A stretch of DNA of 43,187 bases, taken from the NCBI GenBank assembly GCA_902519625.1, contig CABYKS010000005.1, positions 1 through 43,187 on the forward strand, given 5' to 3'. Shown one piece after another: positions 30,447-40,773 of the stretch (position 1 is its first letter; the number at the start of each line of letters is the position of its first letter). The notes below the pieces were generated by a model. The model was not told where the DNA came from, ran no database searches, and saw nothing but the letters and a program-made list of their open reading frames with translations. A program made the position numbers and the translations under genes. The stretch comes from an uncultured Pelagibacteraceae bacterium. GTDB lineage: Bacteria; Pseudomonadota; Alphaproteobacteria; Pelagibacterales; Pelagibacteraceae.

Positions 30447-31067
30447 ATGAGTATAGAGATAAAAAAATCAATAAAACCAGTAAATTATCTAGACGCTATA
30501 AAATTTTTAGAGGATAGAGTCGTTGAAATTAATAATAATCAAGCAAATGAACTAATTTGGATATTAGAACATCCTTCAATTTTTACAGCAGGTAAGAGCT
30601 CTAATAAAAGTGATATTTTGGACAAATCAATTGATATAATTAATACTTCAAGGGGTGGAAAAATTACGTGGCACGGCCCAGGTCAACTAATTTGCTATAT
30701 GGTAATCAATCTTAATAATAGAAAAAGAGATATAAGAAAATTTGTAAATATTATTGAAACCTCAATTATACTTTCGCTAAAATATTTTGGTATTGAATCC
30801 TTTAGTGATAGAAAAAATATTGGAATTTGGTCAAAAATAGACAATGAAGACAAAAAAATTGGTGCCATAGGTATTAAGGTTAGAAAATGGGTGGCTTATC
30901 ATGGGTTCTCAATAAATATAAATAATGATATTTCCAATTATCAAAAAATAATACCTTGTGGGATTAAAGATAAAAGTATTACAACTCTAAAAAAAATTAA
31001 TAATCAAAATTATAATAATCTTTCAGATTTAATTATAAAAAATTTAATTACAAATTTAAAAATTTAA
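30447..31067 (+). CDS. lipB: Octanoyltransferase
   Basis: LIWILEHPSIFTAGKSS, RGGKITWHGPGQLICYMVINL, KIGAIGIKVRKWVAYHGFSININ. Confidence 0.94.
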   Translation: MSIEIKKSIKPVNYLDAIKFLEDRVVEINNNQANELIWILEHPSIFTAGKSSNKSDILDKSIDIINTSRGGKITWHGPGQLICYMVINLNNRKRDIRKFVNIIETSIILSLKYFGIESFSDRKNIGIWSKIDNEDKKIGAIGIKVRKWVAYHGFSININNDISNYQKIIPCGIKDKSITTLKKINNQNYNNLSDLIIKNLITNLKI

Positions 31068-31962
31068 GTCTCTTTGTTTTTATAAGTTTTTTAAAATAAT
31101 TAGGCAATAAAGCTTTAAAAGTAAATTTTTTATTATTTATAATAAATTTTATTTTGTAGGAATGAAGCATTAATTCTTTATTTTTGGTCTTTAAATTTTT
31201 TTCAAATGTATATTTGTCATCACCATATATAGGATGACCAATAAGAGAAAGTTGCTTTCTTAATTGATGCTTTCTTCCAGTTATGGGATTCATTTCTAAT
31301 AAAGAACAGTTAGAATTTTTATCAAGAACTTTAAAAATAGTCTTAGAATTTTCAATTATTTTTTTACTACCTTCGTATCTTACTAGGTCTTGATCTAAAA
31401 CCCCTTTATTAGTTTCTAATTCACCATAACATATTGCTAGATAAGTTTTGTGAATTTTTCTTAGTCTAAACAATGATGTAAACAATTTTGCTGTATCTCT
31501 ATTTTTTGCAATTATAAAGACTCCAGATGTATCTTTATCTAATCTATGGACAGAGTATGGTTTACTATTTTCAAATATTTTACTTTTTGAAAATATATCA
31601 ATCAAATTTTTTTTAGATTTAGTCCCACCTTGTACCGCTATTCCTGAATCTTTATTTACAACAATAAAATTTTCATTATCATCAATAATTAAATCTTCAT
31701 TTTCTTTGATTACTTCATCTGATGGTTTAAATTTTATTTTTTTTTGTATAATTTTTTCTTCAAATTTAAGGTTATAAACATTTATTATATCCTTAACTTT
31801 TAATTTAGTTGAACTTTTAGTTTTCTTTTTGTTAAGTTTTATTTTGCCAGCTCTTAGTGATTTTTCTATTAATCCCTGAGGTACATTGCCAAGGTTGTTT
31901 CTTATCCATCTATCAATTCGAATACCTTCGTAAGAATGATCTACGATGTATGGCTTATTCAT
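31048..31962 (-). CDS. Ribosomal large subunit pseudouridine synthase, RluC/RluD-type
   Basis: N-terminal S4-like domain and catalytic YSVHRLDKDTSGVFIIAKN; GRKHQLRKQLSLIGHPIYGDDKY. Confidence 0.92.
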   Translation of the reverse strand: MNKPYIVDHSYEGIRIDRWIRNNLGNVPQGLIEKSLRAGKIKLNKKKTKSSTKLKVKDIINVYNLKFEEKIIQKKIKFKPSDEVIKENEDLIIDDNENFIVVNKDSGIAVQGGTKSKKNLIDIFSKSKIFENSKPYSVHRLDKDTSGVFIIAKNRDTAKLFTSLFRLRKIHKTYLAICYGELETNKGVLDQDLVRYEGSKKIIENSKTIFKVLDKNSNCSLLEMNPITGRKHQLRKQLSLIGHPIYGDDKYTFEKNLKTKNKELMLHSYKIKFIINNKKFTFKALLPNYFKKLIKTKRLKFLNL

Positions 31963-31975
31963 CTATATTGTGAAT

Positions 31976-32410
31976 TTATGCTGTAACTGCTTTTTTCTCT
32001 TCTGTACTTTTTTTAGTTTCTTTTTTTTTTCTATCTACTCTTTTTGCTTCAACATCTCTATCTACAAATTCAATAATAGCTAATGGTGCATTATCTCCAT
32101 ATCTATAACCAGCTTTTATTATACGTGTGTATCCACCTTTTCTACTTTCATATCTTTTTGCTAGTGTTTTTTTTACTTTATTTGCAGATTTCATATCTTG
32201 TAATTTTGAAGCCAATATTTTCGTATTTTGCAAATTATTCTTTTTACCTAAAGTTATTATTTTATCTGCTTGTGGTTTTAGTACTTTTGCTTTTGGTAAT
32301 GTTGTTGTTATTTGTTCATACTTAATTAGAGAATTAAGCATATTTTTAATTAATGCTTTTCTATGTTCGGAAGTTCTATTAAGTTTTTTATAACCAAATC
32401 TATGTCTCAT
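31976..32410 (-). CDS. rplQ: 50S ribosomal protein L17
   Basis: [25 protein letters not shown]; downstream of rpoA. Confidence 0.96.
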   Translation of the reverse strand: MRHRFGYKKLNRTSEHRKALIKNMLNSLIKYEQITTTLPKAKVLKPQADKIITLGKKNNLQNTKILASKLQDMKSANKVKKTLAKRYESRKGGYTRIIKAGYRYGDNAPLAIIEFVDRDVEAKRVDRKKKETKKSTEEKKAVTA

Positions 32411-33438
32411 TATATAGCTTCTTCAAGTTTTTTTGATAATTCAGCAATGTTGTCTGGAGGCCAGTTTGGTATTTCCATACCCAAATATAAGGACATTGTG
32501 TTCAAAACTTCTTTTATTTCATTTAAGGATTTTCTTCCAAAATTTGGAGTTCTAAGCATTTCTCCTTCTGATTTTTGAACAAGATCTCCAATATAAATAA
32601 TATTATCATTTTTTAAACAATTCATTGATCTAACTGATAATTCTAACTCATCTACTTTTCTTAGTAAGTTCTTATTAAATTCTGGTTCTGATGGAGCTTC
32701 TCTTACAATAACTTCTTGTGGCTCATCAAAATTAACAAACATTCCTAATTGATCCTGAAAAATTCTTGCTGAATAAGCTACTGCATCTTCTGCTGAAATA
32801 GATCCATTAGTCTCAACTTCCATGGTAAGTTTGTCATAATCTAATGCTTTTCCTTCTCTTGCTGTACTTATTGAATATGAAACTTTTTTAACAGGACTAA
32901 AAAGTGAATCTATTGGTATTAATCCTAATGGTGGTTCTTCAGGTTTGTTCATATCAGCAGAAACATAACCTTTTCCATTTCCAACAGTCATTTCCATGTG
33001 AAAATTTGTATTTTCATCTAAATTGCAAATAACTAAATCTGGATTCAATATTTCTACGTCTGTAACAGCTGTTATATTTGAAGCTTTAATTTCACCCGGA
33101 CCTTTTGCATCAAGTATTAATTTTTTCGTACCTTCAATATTACTTTTTAAAGCTAAAGATTTAACGTTTAGCACAATATCAGTAACATCTTCCCTCACAC
33201 CTTTGATTGAAGAGAATTCATGTAGAACTCCATCTATTTGAATAGCCGTGACAGCTGTACCTCTTATAGATGATAATAGTATTCTTCTTAATGAATTCCC
33301 TAAAGTTAATCCATAACCTTTCTCTAGAGGTTCTGCTATAATTTTTGCAAATGATTTGTCATCACTTAATTTAATATCAAGTTTTGCAGGTTTAATTAGT
33401 GATTTCCAATTTTTAATATTTATATCTGTAGCTTCCAT
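32410..33438 (-). CDS. rpoA: RNA polymerase alpha subunit
   Basis: [41 protein letters not shown]; alpha-[25 protein letters not shown]. Confidence 0.97.
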   Translation of the reverse strand: MEATDINIKNWKSLIKPAKLDIKLSDDKSFAKIIAEPLEKGYGLTLGNSLRRILLSSIRGTAVTAIQIDGVLHEFSSIKGVREDVTDIVLNVKSLALKSNIEGTKKLILDAKGPGEIKASNITAVTDVEILNPDLVICNLDENTNFHMEMTVGNGKGYVSADMNKPEEPPLGLIPIDSLFSPVKKVSYSISTAREGKALDYDKLTMEVETNGSISAEDAVAYSARIFQDQLGMFVNFDEPQEVIVREAPSEPEFNKNLLRKVDELELSVRSMNCLKNDNIIYIGDLVQKSEGEMLRTPNFGRKSLNEIKEVLNTMSLYLGMEIPNWPPDNIAELSKKLEEAI

Positions 33439-33891
33439 TTAAACTCTCCTTTTTTTTGGTGGTCTTGTTCCGTTATGAGGCATAGGGGTTGTATCTTTTA
33501 TTGAAATAATTTTAAATCCTCTAGCTTGTAATGCTCTTAATGCGGTTTCTCTTCCCGAACCTGGTCCTTTTACTTCAACAGATAAAGTCCTCATCCCAAC
33601 TTCTAATGCTTTTGCAGCCGCTGCATCAGCAGCAACCTGGGCTGCATAAGGTGTAGATTTTCTTGAACCTTTAAATCCTTTTTGACCAGCAGACGCCCAA
33701 GAAATTACATTTCCTTGATTGTCAGCAATTGAAACAATAGTATTGTTAAAAGTTGACTGAACATAAGCAATACCATTTAAAATATTTTTTTTTGATTTCT
33801 TTTTCTTTGAATAAGAACTTTTTTTTATAGTTTTTGATTTTTCAACTTCGTCTTTTTTTTGTTCTGTTTTAACTTTATTATCTTTATTCAT
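33439..33891 (-). CDS. rpsK: 30S ribosomal protein S11
   Basis: [30 protein letters not shown]...[16 protein letters not shown]. Confidence 0.97.
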   Translation of the reverse strand: MNKDNKVKTEQKKDEVEKSKTIKKSSYSKKKKSKKNILNGIAYVQSTFNNTIVSIADNQGNVISWASAGQKGFKGSRKSTPYAAQVAADAAAAKALEVGMRTLSVEVKGPGSGRETALRALQARGFKIISIKDTTPMPHNGTRPPKKRRV

Positions 33892-33902
33892 TAATTTAAA
33901 AT

Positions 33903-34286
33903 TTATTTCTTAAGTGGTGTTAGTTTTTTACCAGCAATAGCAATAGCTTTACCTTTTCTAGTTCTTGCATTGCATCTTGTCCTTTGTCCTCGTGCTGGAA
34001 GTTTTTTTCTGTGCCTTGAACCTCTGTAAGAAGCTAAGTCAATTAATCTTTTTATACTTAAAGAATTTTCTCTTCTTAAGTCACCTTCTACAGTAAAATT
34101 TTTATCAATATATTCTCTTATTTTTAAAATTTGGTCGTCAGTTAATTGATTGACTCTTAAAGTTTTTTCTATTTCTAGGTCTTTACAAATTTTATAAGAA
34201 AATTTATCTCCAATTCCATAAATATACGTAAGTCCTACATGAACTAATTTATTTTGAGGAATATTTACACCTGCTATTCGAGCCAT
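33903..34286 (-). CDS. rpsM: 30S ribosomal protein S13
   Basis: [26 protein letters not shown]...[25 protein letters not shown]. Confidence 0.97.
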   Translation of the reverse strand: MARIAGVNIPQNKLVHVGLTYIYGIGDKFSYKICKDLEIEKTLRVNQLTDDQILKIREYIDKNFTVEGDLRRENSLSIKRLIDLASYRGSRHRKKLPARGQRTRCNARTRKGKAIAIAGKKLTPLKK

Positions 34287-34309
34287 AATTATGTGATAAA
34301 ATTTAGCCT

Positions 34310-34337
34310 TTTATATAAGAAGTTCTTTTAATGTCAA
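34310..34337 (-). promoter_or_regulatory. Candidate sigma70 promoter for rpsM-rpsK-rpoA-rplQ
   Basis: Reverse strand: consensus -35 TTGACA (34332-34337), 16-nt spacer, TATAAA -10 (34310-34315), in the 55-bp adk-rpsM gap. Confidence 0.6.
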
Positions 34338-34341
34338 TGTA

Positions 34342-34905
34342 TTATAAGGTTATAATTTGCTCAATTTTGCTTGAAATTACTTCAATTTTTTCACTTCCAT
34401 CTATTTCATAAAAATTTGGATTTTTAGAATAGAAATCTAAGACAGGTTTAGTTGTTTCCATATAAGTATCATACCTTTTAAGAATAGTGTTTAGGTCGTC
34501 ATCTGACCTTTTTTCTAAAATTTTTCTTCTCTCAATTCTTTTTATTATTGTATCTTTGTTAACATTAAGAAAAAAAATAAAATCTATTTTTTGATTTGAA
34601 CTTTCTAATAATAAATCTAAATTTTTAGCCTGATTTAATGATCTGGGATATCCATCAAATATTAACTTATTTTTTTTTTGAGGATCAAATATAATATTTT
34701 TAATAAGCTTATTAACTATATCGTCAGTTGCAAAATCACCTTTAGAAATAATTTCTTCTATTTCTTTACCTATTTCAGATTTGTTTTTAATTTCAGTTCT
34801 GAGAAGATCACCTGTTGAAACTTGATGAAGATTAAATTTTTTTACAATGTTTTGAGCTTGAGTTCCTTTTCCAGCGCCTGGTGGTCCAAAAATTACAACA
34901 TTCAC
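34342..34905 (-). CDS. adk: Adenylate kinase
   Basis: GPPGAGKGTQAQNI, STGDLLRTEI, FDGYPRSLNQA; directly downstream of secY. Confidence 0.96.
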   Translation of the reverse strand: MNVVIFGPPGAGKGTQAQNIVKKFNLHQVSTGDLLRTEIKNKSEIGKEIEEIISKGDFATDDIVNKLIKNIIFDPQKKNKLIFDGYPRSLNQAKNLDLLLESSNQKIDFIFFLNVNKDTIIKRIERRKILEKRSDDDLNTILKRYDTYMETTKPVLDFYSKNPNFYEIDGSEKIEVISSKIEQIITL

Positions 34906-34909
34906 TTAA

Positions 34910-36190
34910 TTATCTTCCAAATTTAGTTTTCTTTATAAGTTGTTCGTACTGTGAACTCATTAGTCGAGTTTGAATTTGAGTAACTGTATCTATTGCAACT
35001 ACAACAACAATTAGTATTGATGTTCCACCAAGATAAAAAGGTATTGGATAATTAGCAATTAAAAATTCAGGCATTAAACAAACAAGAGTTAAATATAAAG
35101 CACCCATTGTTGTTAGTTTTGTTAAGATATTATCAATATACAAAGCGGTGCTTTCTCCTGGTCTTATACCTGGTATAAATCCTCCATATTTTCTTAAATT
35201 TTCAGCTGTTTCAGCTGGATTAAAAGTTATTGATGTATAAAAGAAAGTAAAAAATATAATTCCTGATGCATATAATATCATATACAGAGGTTGGCCTTGT
35301 GAAAAAAACGAAACAATTGTTTGAAAAGTTTCATTTTGTGAAGCGTTAAAATTAGAAAAGGTTACTGGCAATAATAGTAATGCTGATGCAAATATTGCTG
35401 GTATTACTCCTGCGGAGTTTATTTTTAAAGGTAGATGCGATGAATCTCCTCCATAAACTTTATTGCCCATTTGTCTTTTAGGATAATTAATCAAAATTTT
35501 TCTAAGTGCTCTCTCCATAAAAACAATGAACATTATTGTAGCTGCTAATAAAACAAATATAAAAATTATCATAGCAGTAGAAATGGCTCCTGTTCTACCT
35601 AGTTCAAAAGTTGTAACTAAAGCTCTTGGAATTTCAGCTACAATTCCAGAAAATATAATAAGAGATATACCATTACCAATTCCTCTTTGTGTTATTTGTT
35701 CACCTAACCACATTAAAAACATTGTTCCTGCTACTATAGTGGTAACGGTAGTAATTTTAAAAAACATACCTGGATTAATTACTAAATTGGCAGAAGATTC
35801 TAATCCAACAGCTAATCCGTAACCTTGAACGGTTGCTAATAAAACAGTTCCATATCTTGTTATTTGAGTAATTTTCTGTCTTCCAATTTCTCCTTGGCTT
35901 TTTAAGTTTTTAAAATAATCTGAAACTCCTGTAAGTAATTGAACTATAATAGATGAAGAAATATATGGCATTATTCCTAGAGCAAATATTGCCATTCTAC
36001 TTACTGCTCCACCAGCAAAAACATTAAACATACCAAGTAATCCTTTTTGATTACTCTGCATCATTACTTGGAGTTGTTCAGGATCAATTCCAGGTATAGG
36101 TACAAATGTTCCAAATCTATAAACTGATAAAATAAATAATGTGAAAAAAATTCTATTTCTTAAATCGTGAGACTGAGATGCATCGCTCAT
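34910..36190 (-). CDS. secY: Preprotein translocase subunit SecY
   Basis: Polytopic; RFGTFVPIPGIDP, GIMPYISSSIIVQLL, QRGIGNGISLIIFSGI, PADTAENLRKYGGFIPGIRPG (here PAETAENL). Confidence 0.97.
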   Translation of the reverse strand: MSDASQSHDLRNRIFFTLFILSVYRFGTFVPIPGIDPEQLQVMMQSNQKGLLGMFNVFAGGAVSRMAIFALGIMPYISSSIIVQLLTGVSDYFKNLKSQGEIGRQKITQITRYGTVLLATVQGYGLAVGLESSANLVINPGMFFKITTVTTIVAGTMFLMWLGEQITQRGIGNGISLIIFSGIVAEIPRALVTTFELGRTGAISTAMIIFIFVLLAATIMFIVFMERALRKILINYPKRQMGNKVYGGDSSHLPLKINSAGVIPAIFASALLLLPVTFSNFNASQNETFQTIVSFFSQGQPLYMILYASGIIFFTFFYTSITFNPAETAENLRKYGGFIPGIRPGESTALYIDNILTKLTTMGALYLTLVCLMPEFLIANYPIPFYLGGTSILIVVVVAIDTVTQIQTRLMSSQYEQLIKKTKFGR

Positions 36191-36197
36191 AATAAAT

Positions 36198-36656
36198 TTA
36201 ATCTTTTTGTTTTAGATTTACAGTTCCACCAACTTTTTCTAATTTTTCTTTAGCTGACTTGGAGATAAAATCTACACTAAGATTAATTTTATCTTTAATT
36301 TCTCCTGATCCAAGCACTTTAAATTTATGAAATGATTTATTTATAATTTTATTTTTTTTTAGAAAATCAATATTAATTAAAGAATCTTTATTTATTTTTT
36401 TTGCTTCAATTAATCTTTGAATTTTATCTAAATTTATAATAGCAATTTTTTCTCTTTTTATAGGTTTAAATCCTCTTTTTGGTAATCTTCTATATAAAGG
36501 CATTTGACCACCTTCAAAACTTTTAATTGCAACACCGCTTCTTGATTTTTGTCCTTTTACGCCTCTACCTGAAGTTTTCCCTTTACCTGAACCAATACCT
36601 CGACCTACTCTCATTTTTTTGATTTTTATTTGCACTGTTGAATTTAAATTAGTCAT
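36198..36656 (-). CDS. rplO: 50S ribosomal protein L15
   Basis: RVGRGIGSGKGKTSGRGVKGQKSRSG...FEGGQMPLYRRLPKRGF. Confidence 0.96.
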   Translation of the reverse strand: MTNLNSTVQIKIKKMRVGRGIGSGKGKTSGRGVKGQKSRSGVAIKSFEGGQMPLYRRLPKRGFKPIKREKIAIINLDKIQRLIEAKKINKDSLINIDFLKKNKIINKSFHKFKVLGSGEIKDKINLSVDFISKSAKEKLEKVGGTVNLKQKD

Positions 36657-37165
36657 TATCCTCTTTTTTCAATAATTTCTGATATTTTTTTATTCCTTAA
36701 AATAGATATATTTTTAGGCGAATTTTGTTTTTGTAATGCTTTGATACAAGCTCTTATTACATTGTGAGGGTTTGCGGTTCCTAATGATTTAGCCACTATA
36801 TCTTTTATTCCTAAAACTTCACATACAGCTCTAACTGGACCACCAGCTATTATTCCTGTACCTTTTGGTGCAGCCCTTAATTTAATTTTTCCAGCACCAT
36901 CTTTTCCATAAATATCATGATGTATTGTTCTTCCTTCTCTTAAAGGGATTTGAATTAACTTTCTTCTTGCTAATTCATTTGCTTTTTTGATTGCATCAGG
37001 AACTTGTTTTGCTTTTGCATGAGCTATACCAATTTTTCCATTTTGGTTACCAACTACAACTAATGCAGAAAATCCAAACCTTCTTCCGCCTTTAACAACT
37101 TTAGTTATTCTATTTATATGAACTAATTTTTCTAAATATTCGTTATTTTTTTCATTTTTTTCCAT
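36656..37165 (-). CDS. rpsE: 30S ribosomal protein S5
   Basis: VHINRITKVVKGGRRFGFSALVVVGNQNGKIGIAHAKAKQVPDAIKKA. Confidence 0.97.
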   Translation of the reverse strand: MEKNEKNNEYLEKLVHINRITKVVKGGRRFGFSALVVVGNQNGKIGIAHAKAKQVPDAIKKANELARRKLIQIPLREGRTIHHDIYGKDGAGKIKLRAAPKGTGIIAGGPVRAVCEVLGIKDIVAKSLGTANPHNVIRACIKALQKQNSPKNISILRNKKISEIIEKRG

Positions 37166-37168
37166 AAA

Positions 37169-37525
37169 TTAAAATTCCATCCCGTTTTTTCTTAATGTCT
37201 CAGCAAAAGTTTTAACTCTTCCATGGTATTTGTACAGTCCTCTATCAAAATAAATTTTTGTTATTTTTTTTTCAATAGCTTTTTTTGCTAAATTTTCAGC
37301 TACTACTTTTGATAATTCAGTTTTGTTTTTTTTATCAACAGACTTAATAGATTTATCTTTTGATGAAGCTGACAAAATTGTGATATTTTTATTATCATCA
37401 ATAATTTGAGCACTAATATTTTTTGATGATCTGGAAACACTTAGTCTGTACCTTTCTTGATTAGATACTTTTTTAAGTTTACCTCTGATACGAAATTTTT
37501 TTCTTTCTCTAGTTGTCAATTTCAT
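37169..37525 (-). CDS. rplR: 50S ribosomal protein L18
   Basis: [18 protein letters not shown]...[26 protein letters not shown]. Confidence 0.95.
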   Translation of the reverse strand: MKLTTRERKKFRIRGKLKKVSNQERYRLSVSRSSKNISAQIIDDNKNITILSASSKDKSIKSVDKKNKTELSKVVAENLAKKAIEKKITKIYFDRGLYKYHGRVKTFAETLRKNGMEF

Positions 37526-38064
37526 TATTTTTTCTTACCTTCTTTTCTTAATATATATTGACCCTGTTCCTTAATTCCTTTACCTTTGTATGGTTCTGGG
37601 GGTCTTAAGGATTTAATTTTAGAAGCAATCATACCTACCTCTTGTTTATCGCTTCCATTAATTTTTACGATTGTTTGTTTTTCAACAACTATTTTTACAC
37701 TATCGGGGATGTCAAAATTAATATCATGGCTAAAACCTAGTTGCATATTTAATTGTTTGCCTTTTAATGCAGCTCTGAATCCAACACCAGTTAGTTCTAG
37801 TGTTTTTGAATAACCTTTGCTTGTACCAATTATTGCATTGTTAAGTAAACTTCTGTTCATTCCCCATAGGCGTTTTGTATCTTGGTTTAAATTTTTTGGT
37901 TTTATTGAAACTGATTTTCCTTCTTCAATTTTCAATTCAAACATATTTGTATCTATGTTTAAAGATTTTTTTCCTAAAGGTCCCTCAACATTCAAAAGGT
38001 CTCCTGATAAAACTACTTTTACTTTTTCTGGAATTGTAATATTAATTTTTCCTATTTTTGACAT
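37525..38064 (-). CDS. rplF: 50S ribosomal protein L6
   Basis: [17 protein letters not shown]...[12 protein letters not shown]...[15 protein letters not shown]. Confidence 0.96.
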   Translation of the reverse strand: MSKIGKINITIPEKVKVVLSGDLLNVEGPLGKKSLNIDTNMFELKIEEGKSVSIKPKNLNQDTKRLWGMNRSLLNNAIIGTSKGYSKTLELTGVGFRAALKGKQLNMQLGFSHDINFDIPDSVKIVVEKQTIVKINGSDKQEVGMIASKIKSLRPPEPYKGKGIKEQGQYILRKEGKKK

Positions 38065-38459
38065 TAGAATACCTTACAAATAATTTCTCCACCTATTTTT
38101 TGCTTTCTTGCATCAATGTCTGTCATTACACCTTTTGGGGTTGATACAATTGCAATACCAAGGCCATTGTTAATTTTTGGCAAACTTTCTGCACTAGAAA
38201 AAATTCTTCTTCCAGGTTTTGACACTCTTTGAATTGAACTGATTACAGGAGAGCCATAATTATATTTTAATTCAATTTTTAAAGTAAATTTATTTTCTTG
38301 TGATGAAACTTCATAATTATTTATATAACCTTCATTTTTCAGAACTTCAGCAATTTTAATCTTAAAATTTGACGAAGGTAGTTCAACTTTTTTATGATTC
38401 CTTAACAATGAATTTTTTATTCTTGCTAACATATCGCCAATAGGGTCATTTAAACTCAT
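38064..38459 (-). CDS. rpsH: 30S ribosomal protein S8
   Basis: MSLNDPIGDMLARIKNSLLRNHKKVELPSSNFKI. Track ORF starts at 38510 inside rpsN; ATG at 38459 matches the expected S8 N-terminus. Confidence 0.95.
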   Translation of the reverse strand: MSLNDPIGDMLARIKNSLLRNHKKVELPSSNFKIKIAEVLKNEGYINNYEVSSQENKFTLKIELKYNYGSPVISSIQRVSKPGRRIFSSAESLPKINNGLGIAIVSTPKGVMTDIDARKQKIGGEIICKVF

Positions 38460-38469
38460 AATTTCCTTT

Positions 38470-38775
38470 CTACCAACTTGATTTAACCATTCCTGGAATT
38501 TTTCCTTCAAGACCTAGTTTTCTTAAAGCAATTCTTGAAATTTTTAACTTTCTATAAACTCCATGTGGTCTTCCAGTTATTTGACATCTGTTTCTTACTC
38601 TAACTTTTGCCGAGTTTCGTGGCAACTTAGATAATTTTTGCTGCGCCTTAAACCTTTCTTCCAATGGTAATTTTTTATCCATTATTATTTTTTTTAATTT
38701 TATTCTTTTTTTATAAAACTTATTTGACAACTTTATTCTTCTATTATTTTTATTTATTGAGCTCATTTTTGCCAT
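38470..38775 (-). CDS. rpsN: 30S ribosomal protein S14
   Basis: 101 aa zinc-independent type; [49 protein letters not shown]. Confidence 0.97.
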   Translation of the reverse strand: MAKMSSINKNNRRIKLSNKFYKKRIKLKKIIMDKKLPLEERFKAQQKLSKLPRNSAKVRVRNRCQITGRPHGVYRKLKISRIALRKLGLEGKIPGMVKSSW

Positions 38776-38777
38776 AA

Positions 38778-39329
38778 TTAATTACTCCTCATATCTCTAA
38801 ATGGAAAATTCAGTTTTTTTAGCAAACCAAGACTATCTTCTTTTTTAATTGATTTAATTACTATCGTAATATCCAGTCCTCTAATTTTTTCTACTTTATC
38901 AAAATTAACTTCAGGAAAAATTATATGCTCTTTAATACCAAATGTATAATTTCCAAACTTATCAAATCCTTTTGGTGAAAGGCCTCTAAAATCTTTTATT
39001 CTTGGTAATGCAATGTTTACTAATCTATCTACAAATTCGTACATTTTGTTTTTTCTTAATGTTACTTTTAAACCTGCGTTTGTATTTTTTCTTGTTTTAA
39101 AGTTTGAAATAGATTTTTTAAATTTTGTAACTACAGGTTTTTGTCCTGTTATCGCTGCCAGATCTTCTTGACTAGATTTAAGTATTTTTGCATCATTTCC
39201 ATCTAAACCAAGACCCATGTTCAGTATAATCTTTTGGATTTGTGGAACCATAAAATGGTTTTTATAACCAAATTCTTTTTTTAGGTTTGGTTTTATTTCT
39301 TTAACAAATAATTCTTTTAATCTGGCCAT
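38778..39329 (-). CDS. rplE: 50S ribosomal protein L5
   Basis: [13 protein letters not shown]...[32 protein letters not shown]. Start set to ATG at 39329 (MARLKELF) rather than the track start at 39371. Confidence 0.95.
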   Translation of the reverse strand: MARLKELFVKEIKPNLKKEFGYKNHFMVPQIQKIILNMGLGLDGNDAKILKSSQEDLAAITGQKPVVTKFKKSISNFKTRKNTNAGLKVTLRKNKMYEFVDRLVNIALPRIKDFRGLSPKGFDKFGNYTFGIKEHIIFPEVNFDKVEKIRGLDITIVIKSIKKEDSLGLLKKLNFPFRDMRSN

Positions 39330-39330
39330 T

Positions 39331-39576
39331 TTATTTTTTAATTTCTTTAGTTTTATTTTTAACTTTTTCAAATATTGATAAATTTGAAATATTTATAAAA
39401 TTTTCTTTGGATATTATTCCGCCTTTTTTTTCTTTAGTAGCTTTAACATGCTTTTTAACAATATTTATTCCCTTAACTTTTGCTCTGTTATTTTGTCTAT
39501 CAATTTCTATAACTTCACCGTCTTTTTTTTTATCTTTACCAGTTAAAATTTTTACTTTATCTCCTTTTTTAATCAT
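39331..39576 (-). CDS. rplX: 50S ribosomal protein L24
   Basis: [46 protein letters not shown]. Confidence 0.95.
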   Translation of the reverse strand: MIKKGDKVKILTGKDKKKDGEVIEIDRQNNRAKVKGINIVKKHVKATKEKKGGIISKENFINISNLSIFEKVKNKTKEIKK

Positions 39577-39578
39577 TG

Positions 39579-39947
39579 CTAAAGTACCTCCGGCGCTAGT
39601 GAGATTATTTTCATTTGACCTCTTGTTCTAAGTTCTCTTGTTACAGGACCAAAAATTCTGGTTCCAATTGGCTCACCTTTGTCATCAGTTAAAACAGCTG
39701 CATTATTATCAAATTTTACTTTCGATCCGTCATTTCTGTGTATTCCTTTTTTTACTCTTACTACGACAGCTTTATGCACAGCTCCTTTCTTAACCTTCCC
39801 TTTTGGTATTGCTTCTTTTACAGCAACAACAATAGTATCACCAATACTTGCATATCTTCTCTTTGATCCGCCGAGCACCTTTATACACTCAATTCTTTTT
39901 GCCCCTGTATTATCAGCAACTAATAATTCTGTTTGCACTTGTATCAT
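39579..39947 (-). CDS. rplN: 50S ribosomal protein L14
   Basis: [28 protein letters not shown]...[13 protein letters not shown]. Confidence 0.97.
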   Translation of the reverse strand: MIQVQTELLVADNTGAKRIECIKVLGGSKRRYASIGDTIVVAVKEAIPKGKVKKGAVHKAVVVRVKKGIHRNDGSKVKFDNNAAVLTDDKGEPIGTRIFGPVTRELRTRGQMKIISLAPEVL

Positions 39948-40180
39948 TTGCTATCTCCTAGTACTTCAAATTTTTTTGTTTTTGAAAATGGTTTACATTC
40001 AATAATTGAAACTTTGTCTCCATTTTTATATTTATTATTTTCATCATGAACACTGTACTTTTTTTTTGATTTAATTACTTTTTTTAATACTGGGTGCTGA
40101 TATTTTCTTTCAACAGATACTGTAATTGTTTTGTTTGGTTTATCACTCACCACTATTCCTTTTAATATTTTTTTAGGCAT
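39944..40180 (-). CDS. rpsQ: 30S ribosomal protein S17
   Basis: [44 protein letters not shown]. Confidence 0.96.
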   Translation of the reverse strand: MPKKILKGIVVSDKPNKTITVSVERKYQHPVLKKVIKSKKKYSVHDENNKYKNGDKVSIIECKPFSKTKKFEVLGDSK

Positions 40181-40364
40181 TCTGAATATTTCCTAACATT
40201 GTTTTTAGTCTTGCTATTGATTTTCTTGTCTCGCTCACTTTTGCGGGACTTTTTATTTGTCCATTTACTTTTTGAAATCTAAAATTAAACAAATCCTTTT
40301 TTAATTTATCTAAATTTTTTATAATTTCTGCTTTAGTTAATTTTTTTACTTCTTTTTTTTTCAT
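40173..40364 (-). CDS. rpmC: 50S ribosomal protein L29
   Basis: 63 aa; [40 protein letters not shown]; between rplP and rpsQ. Confidence 0.94.
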   Translation of the reverse strand: MKKKEVKKLTKAEIIKNLDKLKKDLFNFRFQKVNGQIKSPAKVSETRKSIARLKTMLGNIQNA

Positions 40365-40771
40365 TATATTCTCTTAATAAATTTACATTTAATAGGTAGT
40401 TTTGCTGAAGCTTTATATAGTGCCTCTCTAGCTATTTCCTCGGAGACACCGTCAACTTCAAAAAGTATTCTTCCTGGTTTAACTCTACATGCCCAAAATT
40501 CTGGAGAACCTTTTCCTTTACCCATTCTAACTTCAGTCGGTTTTTTTGATACAGGAATATTGGGAAACATTCTTGTCCAAACTCTACCTTGTCTTTTCAT
40601 GTGTCTTGTTAAGGCCACTCTTGCGGCTTCTATTTGTTTACCAATTACTCGTTCTGGTTCCATAGCTTTTAATCCATATGAACCATAATTCATTAAATTA
40701 CATCTTGTTGCATGTCCATGAATTCTTCCTTTATGAGCTTTTCTAAATTTTGTTCTAGTCGGTTGTAACAT
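40364..40771 (-). CDS. rplP: 50S ribosomal protein L16
   Basis: [16 protein letters not shown]...[43 protein letters not shown]. Confidence 0.97.
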   Translation of the reverse strand: MLQPTRTKFRKAHKGRIHGHATRCNLMNYGSYGLKAMEPERVIGKQIEAARVALTRHMKRQGRVWTRMFPNIPVSKKPTEVRMGKGKGSPEFWACRVKPGRILFEVDGVSEEIAREALYKASAKLPIKCKFIKRI

Positions 40772-40773
40772 AA

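Noticed and set aside
32083-32393. Two plus-strand ORFs (80 and 88 aa) opposite rplQ
   Set aside because: Overlapping antisense frames of L17; hydrophobic composition is the expected artefact of reading Lys-rich AT-rich genes backwards.
38460-38510. Extended S8 start within rpsN
   Set aside because: The conserved S8 N-terminus begins at MSLNDPIGDML (38459); the upstream residues are read-through of the S14 region.
39330-39371. Extended L5 start within rplX
   Set aside because: MARLKELF at 39329 is a better start; the preceding Lys-rich residues overlap L24.
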